A DNA stretch of 64,000 bases from Firmicutes bacterium AM55-24TS (lineage in GTDB: Bacteria > Bacillota > Clostridia > UBA1381), in contig QTVU01000002.1 in assembly GCA_003460745.1 (NCBI GenBank), forward strand, positions 62,001 to 126,000, read 5' to 3'. The number at the start of each line of letters is the position of its first letter. Position 1 is the first letter of the stretch. Both the position numbers and the translations under genes were made by a program. Shown piece after piece: positions 36,555-45,297 of the stretch. Under the pieces are notes generated by a model. That model had not been told where the DNA came from. It searched no databases and saw nothing but the letters and a program-made list of their open reading frames with translations.

Positions 36555-39500
36555 TTATGATTTTATTATACTATCTTTTTCGGCACTTTGCAATTCCTTT
36601 ATTGTACTTAACAAATTATTTACAATATTCAAGATTTTCTTATATTCACCCTTAATCGCATAGCTTATGACAGGTTTGTCGCCCGACAACAGCTTTATGC
36701 GTTTAGGGAACATTTTATCAAGTCCCATAATAAGATTTGCGTCAACGTAATTCTCGCCGAATTTCATCAAAAGATTGTCACCGCTCTGTGCTATTTCATA
36801 TATACCACATTCTTTGGCATACGTTTTAAGTGACGCAACTTCGATAATATTTTGTACGGCTCTCGGTATATCACCGAATCTGTCGATAAGTTCGTCCTCG
36901 ATTTCAAACTTATCGTCCTCCGTTTCGATTGCCGCGATTTTCTTGTATATATCAATACGTTGATTGTGGTTTCTGATATAGCTTTCAGGCAAATATGCGT
37001 CAATATTTATATCAATCGCAGCGTCCTGCACATCGTCAATCTTAATACCCTGTGCCTCATCAACGCTTTCTTTCAGCAATTTACAGTACATATCGTAGCC
37101 GACCGCGTCCATATGTCCGTGCTGTTCAGGTCCTAAAATATTGCCTGCACCTCTTATTTCAAGGTCACGCATTGCGATTTTAAATCCCGAACCGAACTCG
37201 GTAAATTCCTTTACCGCACGAAGTCTTTTTGACGCAATATCCGATAATATCTTATCTCTGTGATACGTCAAATACGCATATGCCGCACGATTTGAACGTC
37301 CGACACGTCCTCTTAACTGATAAAGCTGTGAAAGTCCCATTTTATCGGCATTTTCAATTATAATCGTATTCGCATTCGGAATGTCAAGACCTGTTTCAAT
37401 AATAGTCGTACAGACAAGTACGTCGGTTTTGCCGTTTACCATATCGTACATAATATCTTCAAGTTCGTCCTCTTTCATCTTACCGTGACCGACTGCAACG
37501 GTTATATCGGGGAACATTGAACGTATCCATTCCGCTTTTCTGTATATTCCCTGTACACGGTTATACAGATAAAACACCTGTCCTCCGCGTGACAGTTCAT
37601 TTCTGACAGCGTCCGCTATAACTGCGGGATTGTCCTCCAAAACATACGTCTGTACAGGGTATCTGTTTTCGGGCGGTTCTGAAAGCACACTCATATCTCT
37701 TACACCCGTCATTGCCATATGCAAGGTACGCGGTATAGGCGTTGCAGTCATTGTCAGAACGTCTATATTTTGCTTTAATTCCTTTAACCGTTCCTTGTGT
37801 GCAACACCAAATCTCTGTTCCTCGTCTATGATAAGCAAGCCCAAATCTTTAAATTCCAAGTCCTTTGAAAGTATTCTGTGCGTTCCGATAATTATATCAA
37901 TTTCGCCCGTTTTAAGTTTTTTCAAAATACGTTTTTGCTCGGAAGCTGTACGGAAACGTGACAGCATTTCAACCTTTATCGGAAAACTTTCCATACGTTT
38001 TAAAAACGTTTCGTAATGCTGCATTGCAAGAATTGTCGTAGGGCAAAGATATGCGACTTGTTTTGAGTCGCCGACCGCCTTAAATGCCGCACGAAGTGCA
38101 ATTTCCGTTTTACCGAAACCAACATCACCGCAAAGAAGTCTGTCCATCGGCTTTTGGCTTTCCATATCGCCTTTAACTTCTTCAATCGACCTTAACTGGT
38201 CGTCCGTTTCCTGATACGGGAACGTATCTTCAAAATCACGCTGCCAAGGTGTGTCTTCGCTGTACGCAAAACCTTTTGCCCTCTCACGTTCCGCATAAAG
38301 TGCAACAAGTTTTTTCGCCAATTCTTCCGTTGACTGTTTTACTCTCTGCTTTGTCTTGTTCCATTCGTTACTGCCGAGCTTATTAAGTTTCAGCTTTTTA
38401 TCGGTATTGCCGACATATTTATAAAGCAGATTAAGCTGGTCAATCGGAATATACAAAGAATCTGTACCTTGATACTGAATTTTAAGGTAATCCTTTGTTA
38501 TGCCGCCGACAACCATTTTCTTTGTACCCATATATTGACCGATACCGTGCGTTTGATGTACCACGTAGTCGCCTACACTTATATCTGTGTAATTCTTAAT
38601 TCTGTTTGCGTTTTCAACCTTACGCCTTGAACGGCTTTTCTTTGTTTCAAAAATTTCTCTGTCGGAAACAAGCACAAAATTAATTTCGGGATACTCAAAA
38701 CCCTTATTAAGTTCACCCTTTATGATAACGGTTTCGCCTTTATTGAAATTTGCTTTATTTGCGTCATCACCGATAAATCTCGCTCTTATCCCCTTGTCAA
38801 CAAGCACACCTGCAAGGTTTTCGCCGCGGCCTCTTGACGTACAAAGAATTGCGACAGTATAATTTTTACTCTGCCAATTCCTCAAATCTTCATACAAATA
38901 CTCGATTTTACCATGGAACGAAACAGTTGTTTTAGTTGTGAATGTTTCAAGGTGCTTGTACTTAAAGTCGGTTGACGAATGAGAAAGAACGTCAAGCGAA
39001 ATAAGTTTTTTCGCCGACATTTCATGCACTTTATCGTGATATGAGCAATAAAAACTGTCCTTTGCCGCACCGATTATTCCCTTTTCTTTAAGTTCGGCTA
39101 CTACTTCGTTTTTCTCCCATTCAAACGTCTTGCCACGCTCGCTTATACGTTTCGGGTCAATTATAAACACAAGGTCATTATCCGAAAAATAATCGGTAAT
39201 TGACGGTATTTTGTCATATACAAGCGATACATATTTGTCTATTGACGGGAAATATTTTACTTCCTTAAAGCTTTCTATATCCGATTCGGTTGTTTCGATA
39301 AAATAGCTTTCGTCACTCTTTTTACGTTTTGCACTTCTTATACGTTTTTCAAGTTCTGCTATAATTCTGTCACGTTTTTCGTCAGTGATAACCGCCTCAT
39401 TCGCCGGTGTCACACGTGCGAAGTCAATCTTATCAAGCGAACGCTGAGTATATGTGTCAAACTCTCTTATAGAGTCGGTTTCATCATCAAAAAATTCAAT

Positions 39501-40064
39501 TCTGTACGGATTTTCGTTGCCGACAGGAAATATATCAAGTATTCCGCCGCGGATTGCGAACTGTCCCGCACCCTCAACGCTGTCCTCTCTTGAGTAACCC
39601 ATTACAACAAGGTCCTCCGTCAGCTTTTCAAGATTAAACGTTTTTCCAAGCTCAAAATCTATACAAAGGCTCTTAAATTCTTCTTTATCGCAAGTATACT
39701 GCAGAATGGCGTCAAGGCTTGTCACAACTATATAATCGCCGCCGCTTACAAGTTTCTGTATAACGGAAATTCTTGCGTGCTCGTTCTGATGACCGGAGGT
39801 TTCGATATTATAGAAAATATATTCCTTTGTCGGAAAATACAAAACATTATCCGAATACAATTCCATATCCGAATAAAGTTTTCTCGCCTCCATATCACTG
39901 TAACACACAACAAGCGCAGATGATTTATTTTCATTTTTCAGCGAATAAATAAGCTGTCCCTGAGCCGATTCAACTATTCCCGCAACAGAAACAGGCGTAT
40001 TATTAAGATTTTCGACTATGCCTTTATACGGTGCATAATCGTTTAAAATATCAGAAAAATTCAT
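36555..40064 (-). CDS. mfd: Transcription-repair coupling factor Mfd
   Basis: A 1169-residue translocase that removes stalled RNA polymerase and recruits nucleotide excision repair. Domains in order: UvrB-like N-terminal region (1-340), RNA-polymerase-interacting CarD-like module (about 485-580, VGDYVVHQTHGIGQY), RecG-like helicase with LLCGDVGFGKTEIALR, IDEEQRFGVAHKE, TATPIPRTL and a QLRGRVGRS motif, and the C-terminal TRCF domain. Start at 40062-40064 follows AAAGG. Position between pth and prsA is common in Firmicutes. Confidence 0.96.
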   Translation of the reverse strand: MNFSDILNDYAPYKGIVENLNNTPVSVAGIVESAQGQLIYSLKNENKSSALVVCYSDMEARKLYSDMELYSDNVLYFPTKEYIFYNIETSGHQNEHARISVIQKLVSGGDYIVVTSLDAILQYTCDKEEFKSLCIDFELGKTFNLEKLTEDLVVMGYSREDSVEGAGQFAIRGGILDIFPVGNENPYRIEFFDDETDSIREFDTYTQRSLDKIDFARVTPANEAVITDEKRDRIIAELEKRIRSAKRKKSDESYFIETTESDIESFKEVKYFPSIDKYVSLVYDKIPSITDYFSDNDLVFIIDPKRISERGKTFEWEKNEVVAELKEKGIIGAAKDSFYCSYHDKVHEMSAKKLISLDVLSHSSTDFKYKHLETFTTKTTVSFHGKIEYLYEDLRNWQSKNYTVAILCTSRGRGENLAGVLVDKGIRARFIGDDANKANFNKGETVIIKGELNKGFEYPEINFVLVSDREIFETKKSRSRRKVENANRIKNYTDISVGDYVVHQTHGIGQYMGTKKMVVGGITKDYLKIQYQGTDSLYIPIDQLNLLYKYVGNTDKKLKLNKLGSNEWNKTKQRVKQSTEELAKKLVALYAERERAKGFAYSEDTPWQRDFEDTFPYQETDDQLRSIEEVKGDMESQKPMDRLLCGDVGFGKTEIALRAAFKAVGDSKQVAYLCPTTILAMQHYETFLKRMESFPIKVEMLSRFRTASEQKRILKKLKTGEIDIIIGTHRILSKDLEFKDLGLLIIDEEQRFGVAHKERLKELKQNIDVLTMTATPIPRTLHMAMTGVRDMSVLSEPPENRYPVQTYVLEDNPAVIADAVRNELSRGGQVFYLYNRVQGIYRKAEWIRSMFPDITVAVGHGKMKEDELEDIMYDMVNGKTDVLVCTTIIETGLDIPNANTIIIENADKMGLSQLYQLRGRVGRSNRAAYAYLTYHRDKILSDIASKRLRAVKEFTEFGSGFKIAMRDLEIRGAGNILGPEQHGHMDAVGYDMYCKLLKESVDEAQGIKIDDVQDAAIDINIDAYLPESYIRNHNQRIDIYKKIAAIETEDDKFEIEDELIDRFGDIPRAVQNIIEVASLKTYAKECGIYEIAQSGDNLLMKFGENYVDANLIMGLDKMFPKRIKLLSGDKPVISYAIKGEYKKILNIVNNLLSTIKELQSAEKDSIIKS

Positions 40065-40131
40065 ATTTACAGCCTTTCTGCCCACAACCGTTCTTTACAC
40101 ACCTTGTCGTGGACGGACAAAATGCACTTTT

Positions 40132-40698
40132 TTATTTGCCGTTATACTTATTCATCGCAGACTGTACACCGTTTTTGATAATCTCCGCAACAGCTTTTTC
40201 CGCTTTAACTATTGCGTCCTCCATTACAGGAATTTCTTCCTTTGTAAATCTGCCGAGTACAAAGTCTGCCAAATCATAATCTTCGTGTTTCGGTGCACCG
40301 ACACCCATTTTTACTCTTGGGAATGTATCACTGTTTAGACGGTATATTATAGATTTAAGTCCGTTGTGACCGCCGGCACTTCCTTTCGGTCTTACTCTTA
40401 TTATGCCTACATCAAGAGATATATCGTCATTGATTACAATAATATTTTCAGGCGGTATTTTATAAAACTGTGCCATTTCACCGACTGAATCACCGCTTAA
40501 ATTCATATATGTCTGTGGTTTTACAAGATACACCTTTTCACCGCTTATTGTTGCCTCACCGTACACCGCTTTAAACTTTAATTTGGTAAGTTTTGCACCG
40601 TACTTATCCGCAATATAGTCTATTGTGTGAAATCCGATATTATGACGCGTCATATCGTACTGCTTACCCGGATTTCCAAGTCCCACTATTAAATACAT
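40132..40698 (-). CDS. pth: Peptidyl-tRNA hydrolase
   Basis: A 188-residue enzyme that frees tRNA from stalled peptidyl-tRNA. It starts IVGLGNPGKQYDMTRHNIGF, with the catalytic His in TRHNIG, and has KPQTYMNLSG and the INDDISLDVG segment with the conserved Asp. The pair pth-mfd is widespread in Firmicutes. A small terminator lies upstream, after glmU. Confidence 0.96.
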   Translation of the reverse strand: MYLIVGLGNPGKQYDMTRHNIGFHTIDYIADKYGAKLTKLKFKAVYGEATISGEKVYLVKPQTYMNLSGDSVGEMAQFYKIPPENIIVINDDISLDVGIIRVRPKGSAGGHNGLKSIIYRLNSDTFPRVKMGVGAPKHEDYDLADFVLGRFTKEEIPVMEDAIVKAEKAVAEIIKNGVQSAMNKYNGK

Positions 40699-40722
40699 TG
40701 GTATAATCTCCTCTTTACGCCC

Positions 40723-40746
40723 AAAAAGGCAGATAATTTATCTGCC
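40723..40746 (-). terminator. Hairpin terminator between glmU and pth
   Basis: GGCAGATAA/TTATCTGCC stem followed by five T on the minus strand. It may only dampen readthrough, since pth-mfd-prsA show no clear promoter of their own. Confidence 0.75.
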
Positions 40747-40767
40747 CAAATATCTTTAAAACTCATA

Positions 40768-42126
40768 TTACTTACGTTTATCCTTCCAACCCTCTTTATT
40801 AACCTGTCTTGCACGTGCGATAGACAAGCTGTTTTCAGGAATATCTTCTGTTATTGTCGAGCCTGCGGCAATATAAACGCCGTCACCGACATTAATCGGC
40901 GAAACGAAGTTTGTGTTACAGCCGACAAAGCAATCGTCACCGATTGTTGTTCTGTACTTCTTCTTACCGTCATAGTTACACGTTACAGTACCACAGCCGA
41001 AGTTTACCCTCTTACCGACATCGCTGTCGCCGATGTATGTAAGATGAGAAATCTTTGTACCGTCGTCGATATTTGAATTTTTAAGTTCAACGAAATCGCC
41101 GACTTTAACTTCTTTACCCACATGACAATTAGGTCTGATATACGCAAAAGGTCCTACGTGTGTACCCTCGTCAACTTCCGATTCAAGTATAACTGAGCTT
41201 AACACGTCAACGCCGTCATGTATAACCGCTCTGTTAAGCATACTTCCCGAACCGATAACGCAGTCAGAGCCGATTTTTGTACCGCTCTTTATTGTGACGT
41301 TCTGACAAATTTCCGTATCATTGCCGATTTCAACGCCGTCTTCGATATAAACGCTTTCAGGATTACGCATTGTAACACCGTTTCTCATATGGTATTCATT
41401 AATACGCTTTTGCATAATCTTTTCAGCCTCATTAAGCTGTACTCTGTCGTTTATACCTCTGATTTCGTCATTGTCCGAAATTGCGTAACCGCCGATTTTC
41501 TTACCGGCACTTAGAAGTATTTCAAGAGTATCTGTAAGGTAATATTCGCCTTGTGCATTGTTCGGAGTAATCTTATCAAGTGCATATACAAGCGACTGTG
41601 CGTCAAAAACGTACATTCCGGAATTTACTTCGTTGATTTTCTTTTCTTCTTCACTTGCGTCCTTTTGCTCAACGATTTTCAAAACAGAACCGTCATTATC
41701 TCTTACAATTCTTCCGTAACCTGTCGCATCGTCAAGAATTGCAGTTATAACAGTTGCTTGATTGCCGTTATTTTTGTGATATTCAATAGCCTTGTTTATT
41801 GTTTCGGCAGTTATAAGAGGAGTGTCGCCGTTTAGAATAACAACCTCGCCCTTTGAATTTTTTATAACATCGATAGCCTGCATAACCGCATGACCTGTAC
41901 CCTTTTGTTCAGCCTGCAATGCAAATTCGCACACATCGCCGAGTACCTCTTTAACCGTTTCTGCCTTATGACCGACAACCGCGCAAACCTTGTCCGCACC
42001 TGCCGCCTTAGACGCGTCAATAACCCACTTTGAAAGTGGTTTACCGCATACTTTATGAAGTACCTTCGGCATTTTCGACTTCATTCTTGTTCCCATTCCT
42101 GCCGCTAAAATTACACTTGTAAACAT
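40768..42126 (-). CDS. glmU: Bifunctional UDP-N-acetylglucosamine pyrophosphorylase / GlcN-1-P acetyltransferase
   Basis: A 452-residue enzyme making UDP-GlcNAc for peptidoglycan and surface polymers. N-terminal nucleotidyltransferase domain with LAAGMGTRMKSKMPKVLH and NGDTPLI; C-terminal left-handed beta-helix with many hexapeptide repeats (from about 250) ending in the acetyltransferase region CNYDGKKKYRTTIGDD and NSLSIARARQ. UDP-GlcNAc is also substrate for the WecA- and WecB-type enzymes encoded at 28-30 kb. Confidence 0.96.
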   Translation of the reverse strand: MFTSVILAAGMGTRMKSKMPKVLHKVCGKPLSKWVIDASKAAGADKVCAVVGHKAETVKEVLGDVCEFALQAEQKGTGHAVMQAIDVIKNSKGEVVILNGDTPLITAETINKAIEYHKNNGNQATVITAILDDATGYGRIVRDNDGSVLKIVEQKDASEEEKKINEVNSGMYVFDAQSLVYALDKITPNNAQGEYYLTDTLEILLSAGKKIGGYAISDNDEIRGINDRVQLNEAEKIMQKRINEYHMRNGVTMRNPESVYIEDGVEIGNDTEICQNVTIKSGTKIGSDCVIGSGSMLNRAVIHDGVDVLSSVILESEVDEGTHVGPFAYIRPNCHVGKEVKVGDFVELKNSNIDDGTKISHLTYIGDSDVGKRVNFGCGTVTCNYDGKKKYRTTIGDDCFVGCNTNFVSPINVGDGVYIAAGSTITEDIPENSLSIARARQVNKEGWKDKRK

Positions 42127-42148
42127 AAATAACTCCTCTCAAAAACAC

Positions 42149-43051
42149 TTATAAATCCATTTTTGATGTAACTTCCATGTCGTGATGTATCTGTTCAATA
42201 AGTTTATCTACACCGTCAAATTTTATAACACCCCTAAGTTTTTTCGCAAAACTCACGCGTATATATTCTCCGTAAATATCCTCGTCAAAATCAAGGATAT
42301 GACTTTCCACTGTCAATTTTCTTGCACCGAATGTCAGATTTTTTCCGACATTGACAACGCATTTCAAACGCTTTCCACGCACATACGTTATACCTGCGTA
42401 AACCCCCTCTTCGGGAAGTGCCATATTCACGTCATAATCAACATTCGCAGTCGGAATACCCATTTTTCTGCCGTTCTGCAAACCTTTCACAACATTGCCT
42501 TCAATGCAATAACGTCTGCCCAAAAAACGTTCCGCTTTTTCCATATCACCGGCTTTTATAATGCTCCTTATGTATGTACTCGAAACGATTTTTCCGTCAA
42601 GCTTTATAACGTCCGTAACAAACACTTTAAATCCGTATTTCTCGCCAAACCATTTTAAAAGTTTGACGTCACCTTGTGCTTTGTAGCCGAAACTGTAATC
42701 ATATCCGACACAAACAGCCTTTATATGAAGATTTTCAACAAGATACTGTACAAATTCTTCGGGAGTTTTTTTCATAAACTCCTTATCAAATTTCTCCATA
42801 TACACAAAATCGGGCTTTTCACGTTCCAAAAGCTCCAACTTTGCCTCATTCGGCGTTATAAGCTCAATCTTATGCCCCACAACGTCATTTGTGTTTTCTT
42901 CAAACAACAGCACACCGCTTTTTAAGCCGTTTTCTTTTGCATATTTAATACCGTTTCTGATAATCGTCATATGAGCGATATGAAGTCCGTCAAAATTTCC
43001 GAGTGCAACAACCGTACCATCGTAATCTGTTTTATCACGGAATATCTTCAT
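42149..43051 (-). CDS. ribF: Bifunctional riboflavin kinase / FAD synthetase
   Basis: A 300-residue enzyme converting riboflavin to FMN and FAD. The FAD synthetase domain (1-180) has VALGNFDGLHIAHM and the STYIRSIIKAGD motif; the riboflavin kinase domain (about 180-300) has GIPTANV and the ending region of a small beta-barrel. The GxFDGxHxxH motif reads GNFDGLHIAHM. The ATG at 43049-43051 is preferred, with GGGGG 8 nt upstream, over an ATG 6 nt earlier. It follows truB by 13 bp. Confidence 0.93.
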   Translation of the reverse strand: MKIFRDKTDYDGTVVALGNFDGLHIAHMTIIRNGIKYAKENGLKSGVLLFEENTNDVVGHKIELITPNEAKLELLEREKPDFVYMEKFDKEFMKKTPEEFVQYLVENLHIKAVCVGYDYSFGYKAQGDVKLLKWFGEKYGFKVFVTDVIKLDGKIVSSTYIRSIIKAGDMEKAERFLGRRYCIEGNVVKGLQNGRKMGIPTANVDYDVNMALPEEGVYAGITYVRGKRLKCVVNVGKNLTFGARKLTVESHILDFDEDIYGEYIRVSFAKKLRGVIKFDGVDKLIEQIHHDMEVTSKMDL

Positions 43052-43064
43052 TTGCATCGCCCCC

Positions 43065-43934
43065 TTAATTCCAGAAAGATTTTTCAAGTTTTAATTTGCC
43101 GTCTGTAATCTTTGATATACACAAAAATTTATTTTTTTCGTCATACACGCGGTAAGATTGTCCCTCTTTACCGCTGTACGTCATCTGTACACCGTTCGTA
43201 ACGCTTTTAACTTGCTTTGGGTTAAGTTTAATTTTAGGATATTCCTCAAACATTCTGTCAACGGGAATTATGATTTTTTCAAGCTCGCCGTTGTTTTTCA
43301 ATGTTTCGATTTCCTTTAGAGTGTGGCTTTCTTCTATCGTAAACGGTCCTGTTTTTGTACGTCTTAATGTGTTCATATACGCACCGACGTGCAGTTTCAT
43401 ACCTATATCCTCGCAAAGTGTTCTGATATATGTACCTTTTGAACACGAAACGTCAATAGTCACACGTTCGCCGTTAATTTCAAGTATATCAATAGAATTT
43501 ATCGTCACCTTACGGCTTTTCCTCTCAACTTCGATACCTTTTCTTGCAAGTTCGTAAAGTTTCTTGCCGTTTTGCTTTATCGCAGAATACATAGGCGGTA
43601 TCTGCTCGATTTCACCGACAAAGCTCATTATAACTTGTCTGATTTCATCTTCACTGCAAGTTACTTCACACTCCGTAAGCACTTCACCGTCTGCGTCCTG
43701 CGTATCGGTTGTCATACCCAGAACAAGCTCAGCTCTGTAACACTTGTCCGACAAAGTAAGCATATCCGCAACCTTTGTTGCAGAGCCGATACAAACAGGC
43801 AGCACGCCCGTTGCCTCAGGGTCAAGCGTTCCCGTATGTCCAACCTTTTTTATACCCGTCATCTTACGCATAACATAAACCATATCATGCGAAGTACGTC
43901 CCAAAGGCTTATCTATTATAATTATACCGTTCAT
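43065..43934 (-). CDS. truB: tRNA pseudouridine-55 synthase
   Basis: A 289-residue pseudouridine synthase modifying U55 in the T-loop of tRNAs. IIIDKPLGRTSHD opens the protein, the catalytic Asp is in HTGTLDPEATGVLP, and CSKGTYIRTLCEDIG is the typical later motif. A PUA-like tail closes it. It lies in the conserved order rbfA-nrnA-truB-ribF. Confidence 0.96.
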   Translation of the reverse strand: MNGIIIIDKPLGRTSHDMVYVMRKMTGIKKVGHTGTLDPEATGVLPVCIGSATKVADMLTLSDKCYRAELVLGMTTDTQDADGEVLTECEVTCSEDEIRQVIMSFVGEIEQIPPMYSAIKQNGKKLYELARKGIEVERKSRKVTINSIDILEINGERVTIDVSCSKGTYIRTLCEDIGMKLHVGAYMNTLRRTKTGPFTIEESHTLKEIETLKNNGELEKIIIPVDRMFEEYPKIKLNPKQVKSVTNGVQMTYSGKEGQSYRVYDEKNKFLCISKITDGKLKLEKSFWN

Positions 43935-43945
43935 TATAATCTCCG

Positions 43946-44905
43946 TTAAATTATTTTATCCAAAGCTCTTTTGCAAGCGTCGATAACAGCCCTTTCGGCT
44001 TTGTCGGTTGAATCGAAATCCAAAGTCGCACCTGCCGCCTTAATATGACCGCCGCCGCCGAACTTCATTGCAACTTCCGCAACGTCGGCTTTACCGTTTG
44101 AACGCAAATTAAGTCTGAAACCGTTGTTTGTACGCTTTATGCAAACCGCAATTTCAGTACCCTCAATTCTTCTCGGAATATCAACCAAATTCGGAATATC
44201 TTCCTTACCCATTCCGTACTTTGCACCGATTTTTTCATCGGTAATTACCGCTTTAATTTTACCGTCTGCATATTCCTTGATATTTTCGGTAATTTCTGCT
44301 TTTAATTTCGCCGCCGCAAGCGACTCACTGTCAAAAAGCAGTCTTGCCACTTCCGCATGGTCAAAATCATATTCCAAAAGGTTTGCCGCCGTACGCATTG
44401 TTTTAGACGTAACGTTACTGTACTTAAAGCAACCCGTATCGGAGCATATTGCCGTATACAAATCCTTGGCAATATCATTATCCAATTCAATGCCCATTTT
44501 TTCAAACAAAGCATACAAAATTTCACCTGCCGCAGCCGCTTTACCGTCAACATAATTTGCATCTGCAAAATTAGTGTTTGTCAAGTGATGGTCAATATTT
44601 ATTGAATTATTTATTTCTTCAAAGAGGGACTTTCTCTCTGCTATACGTCCCAAATCACCGCAGTCAATGCACGCGCAAAGGTCGTGATTATGTTTCATAC
44701 CCTCTTGATACAAAACATAATCATCACCTATAAATGCCAATCTCGACTCAATTCTGCCGTTTACATATACGGTCGCCTCTTTACCCAACTTTCTCATAAC
44801 CTTTGCAAATGCAAAGCATGAGCCAATTGTATCCGGATCCTCATTCAAATGAGTAAGCACTGCTACGGATTTTGCCTCCATTATCTTATCAATAACAGCC
44901 TGCAT
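43946..44905 (-). CDS. nrnA: DHH/DHHA1 phosphoesterase, oligoribonuclease NrnA type
   Basis: A 319-residue DHH-family phosphoesterase. In Firmicutes it degrades nanoRNAs and pAp, the by-product of sulfate assimilation and acyl-carrier modification. Metal-binding motifs are HLNEDPDTIGS near residue 20, CIDCGD, the eponymous IDHHLTN and SDTGCFKY; the C-terminal DHHA1 domain has FGGGGHIKAAGA. Located between rbfA and truB, the usual place. Confidence 0.92.
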   Translation of the reverse strand: MQAVIDKIMEAKSVAVLTHLNEDPDTIGSCFAFAKVMRKLGKEATVYVNGRIESRLAFIGDDYVLYQEGMKHNHDLCACIDCGDLGRIAERKSLFEEINNSINIDHHLTNTNFADANYVDGKAAAAGEILYALFEKMGIELDNDIAKDLYTAICSDTGCFKYSNVTSKTMRTAANLLEYDFDHAEVARLLFDSESLAAAKLKAEITENIKEYADGKIKAVITDEKIGAKYGMGKEDIPNLVDIPRRIEGTEIAVCIKRTNNGFRLNLRSNGKADVAEVAMKFGGGGHIKAAGATLDFDSTDKAERAVIDACKRALDKII

Positions 44906-44917
44906 AACTAATCCCCT

Positions 44918-45256
44918 TTATTTCTTGTTTATATTATTAAGAAGTCTTTCGATATTTGCACCATGCTCGATTGAATCATCAAGTTCAAACACAAATTCCG
45001 GCGTATATCTTAAATCAATTCGTTTACCCAATTCACGTCTTATAAAGCCGGCGGCACTCTTTAAGCCCTGCATAGCTTTTTTCTTCGTTTCTTCATCACC
45101 CATAACGGAAATATATGCCTTTGCATATCTCAAATCGTTTGTCACGTTTACAGTAACAACGCTTGTCATAAGCGGAATACGCGTATCTTTTAATTCACGA
45201 ATTATATTTGCAAGTTCACGCTTAACTTCTTCATTGATTTTATCAATTCTTGCCAT
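44918..45256 (-). CDS. rbfA: 30S ribosome-binding factor A
   Basis: A 112-residue KH-type protein needed for late 16S rRNA processing and 30S maturation. MARIDKINEEVKRELANII, the strand VTVNVTNDLRYAKAYISV and the LRYTPEFVFELDDS segment are typical. AGAGAGG precedes the ATG. It lies 41 bp behind infB. Confidence 0.95.
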   Translation of the reverse strand: MARIDKINEEVKRELANIIRELKDTRIPLMTSVVTVNVTNDLRYAKAYISVMGDEETKKKAMQGLKSAAGFIRRELGKRIDLRYTPEFVFELDDSIEHGANIERLLNNINKK

Positions 45257-45297
45257 ATTTATTCCTCTCTGATGAATGACTGAATTTCAGCCAATAA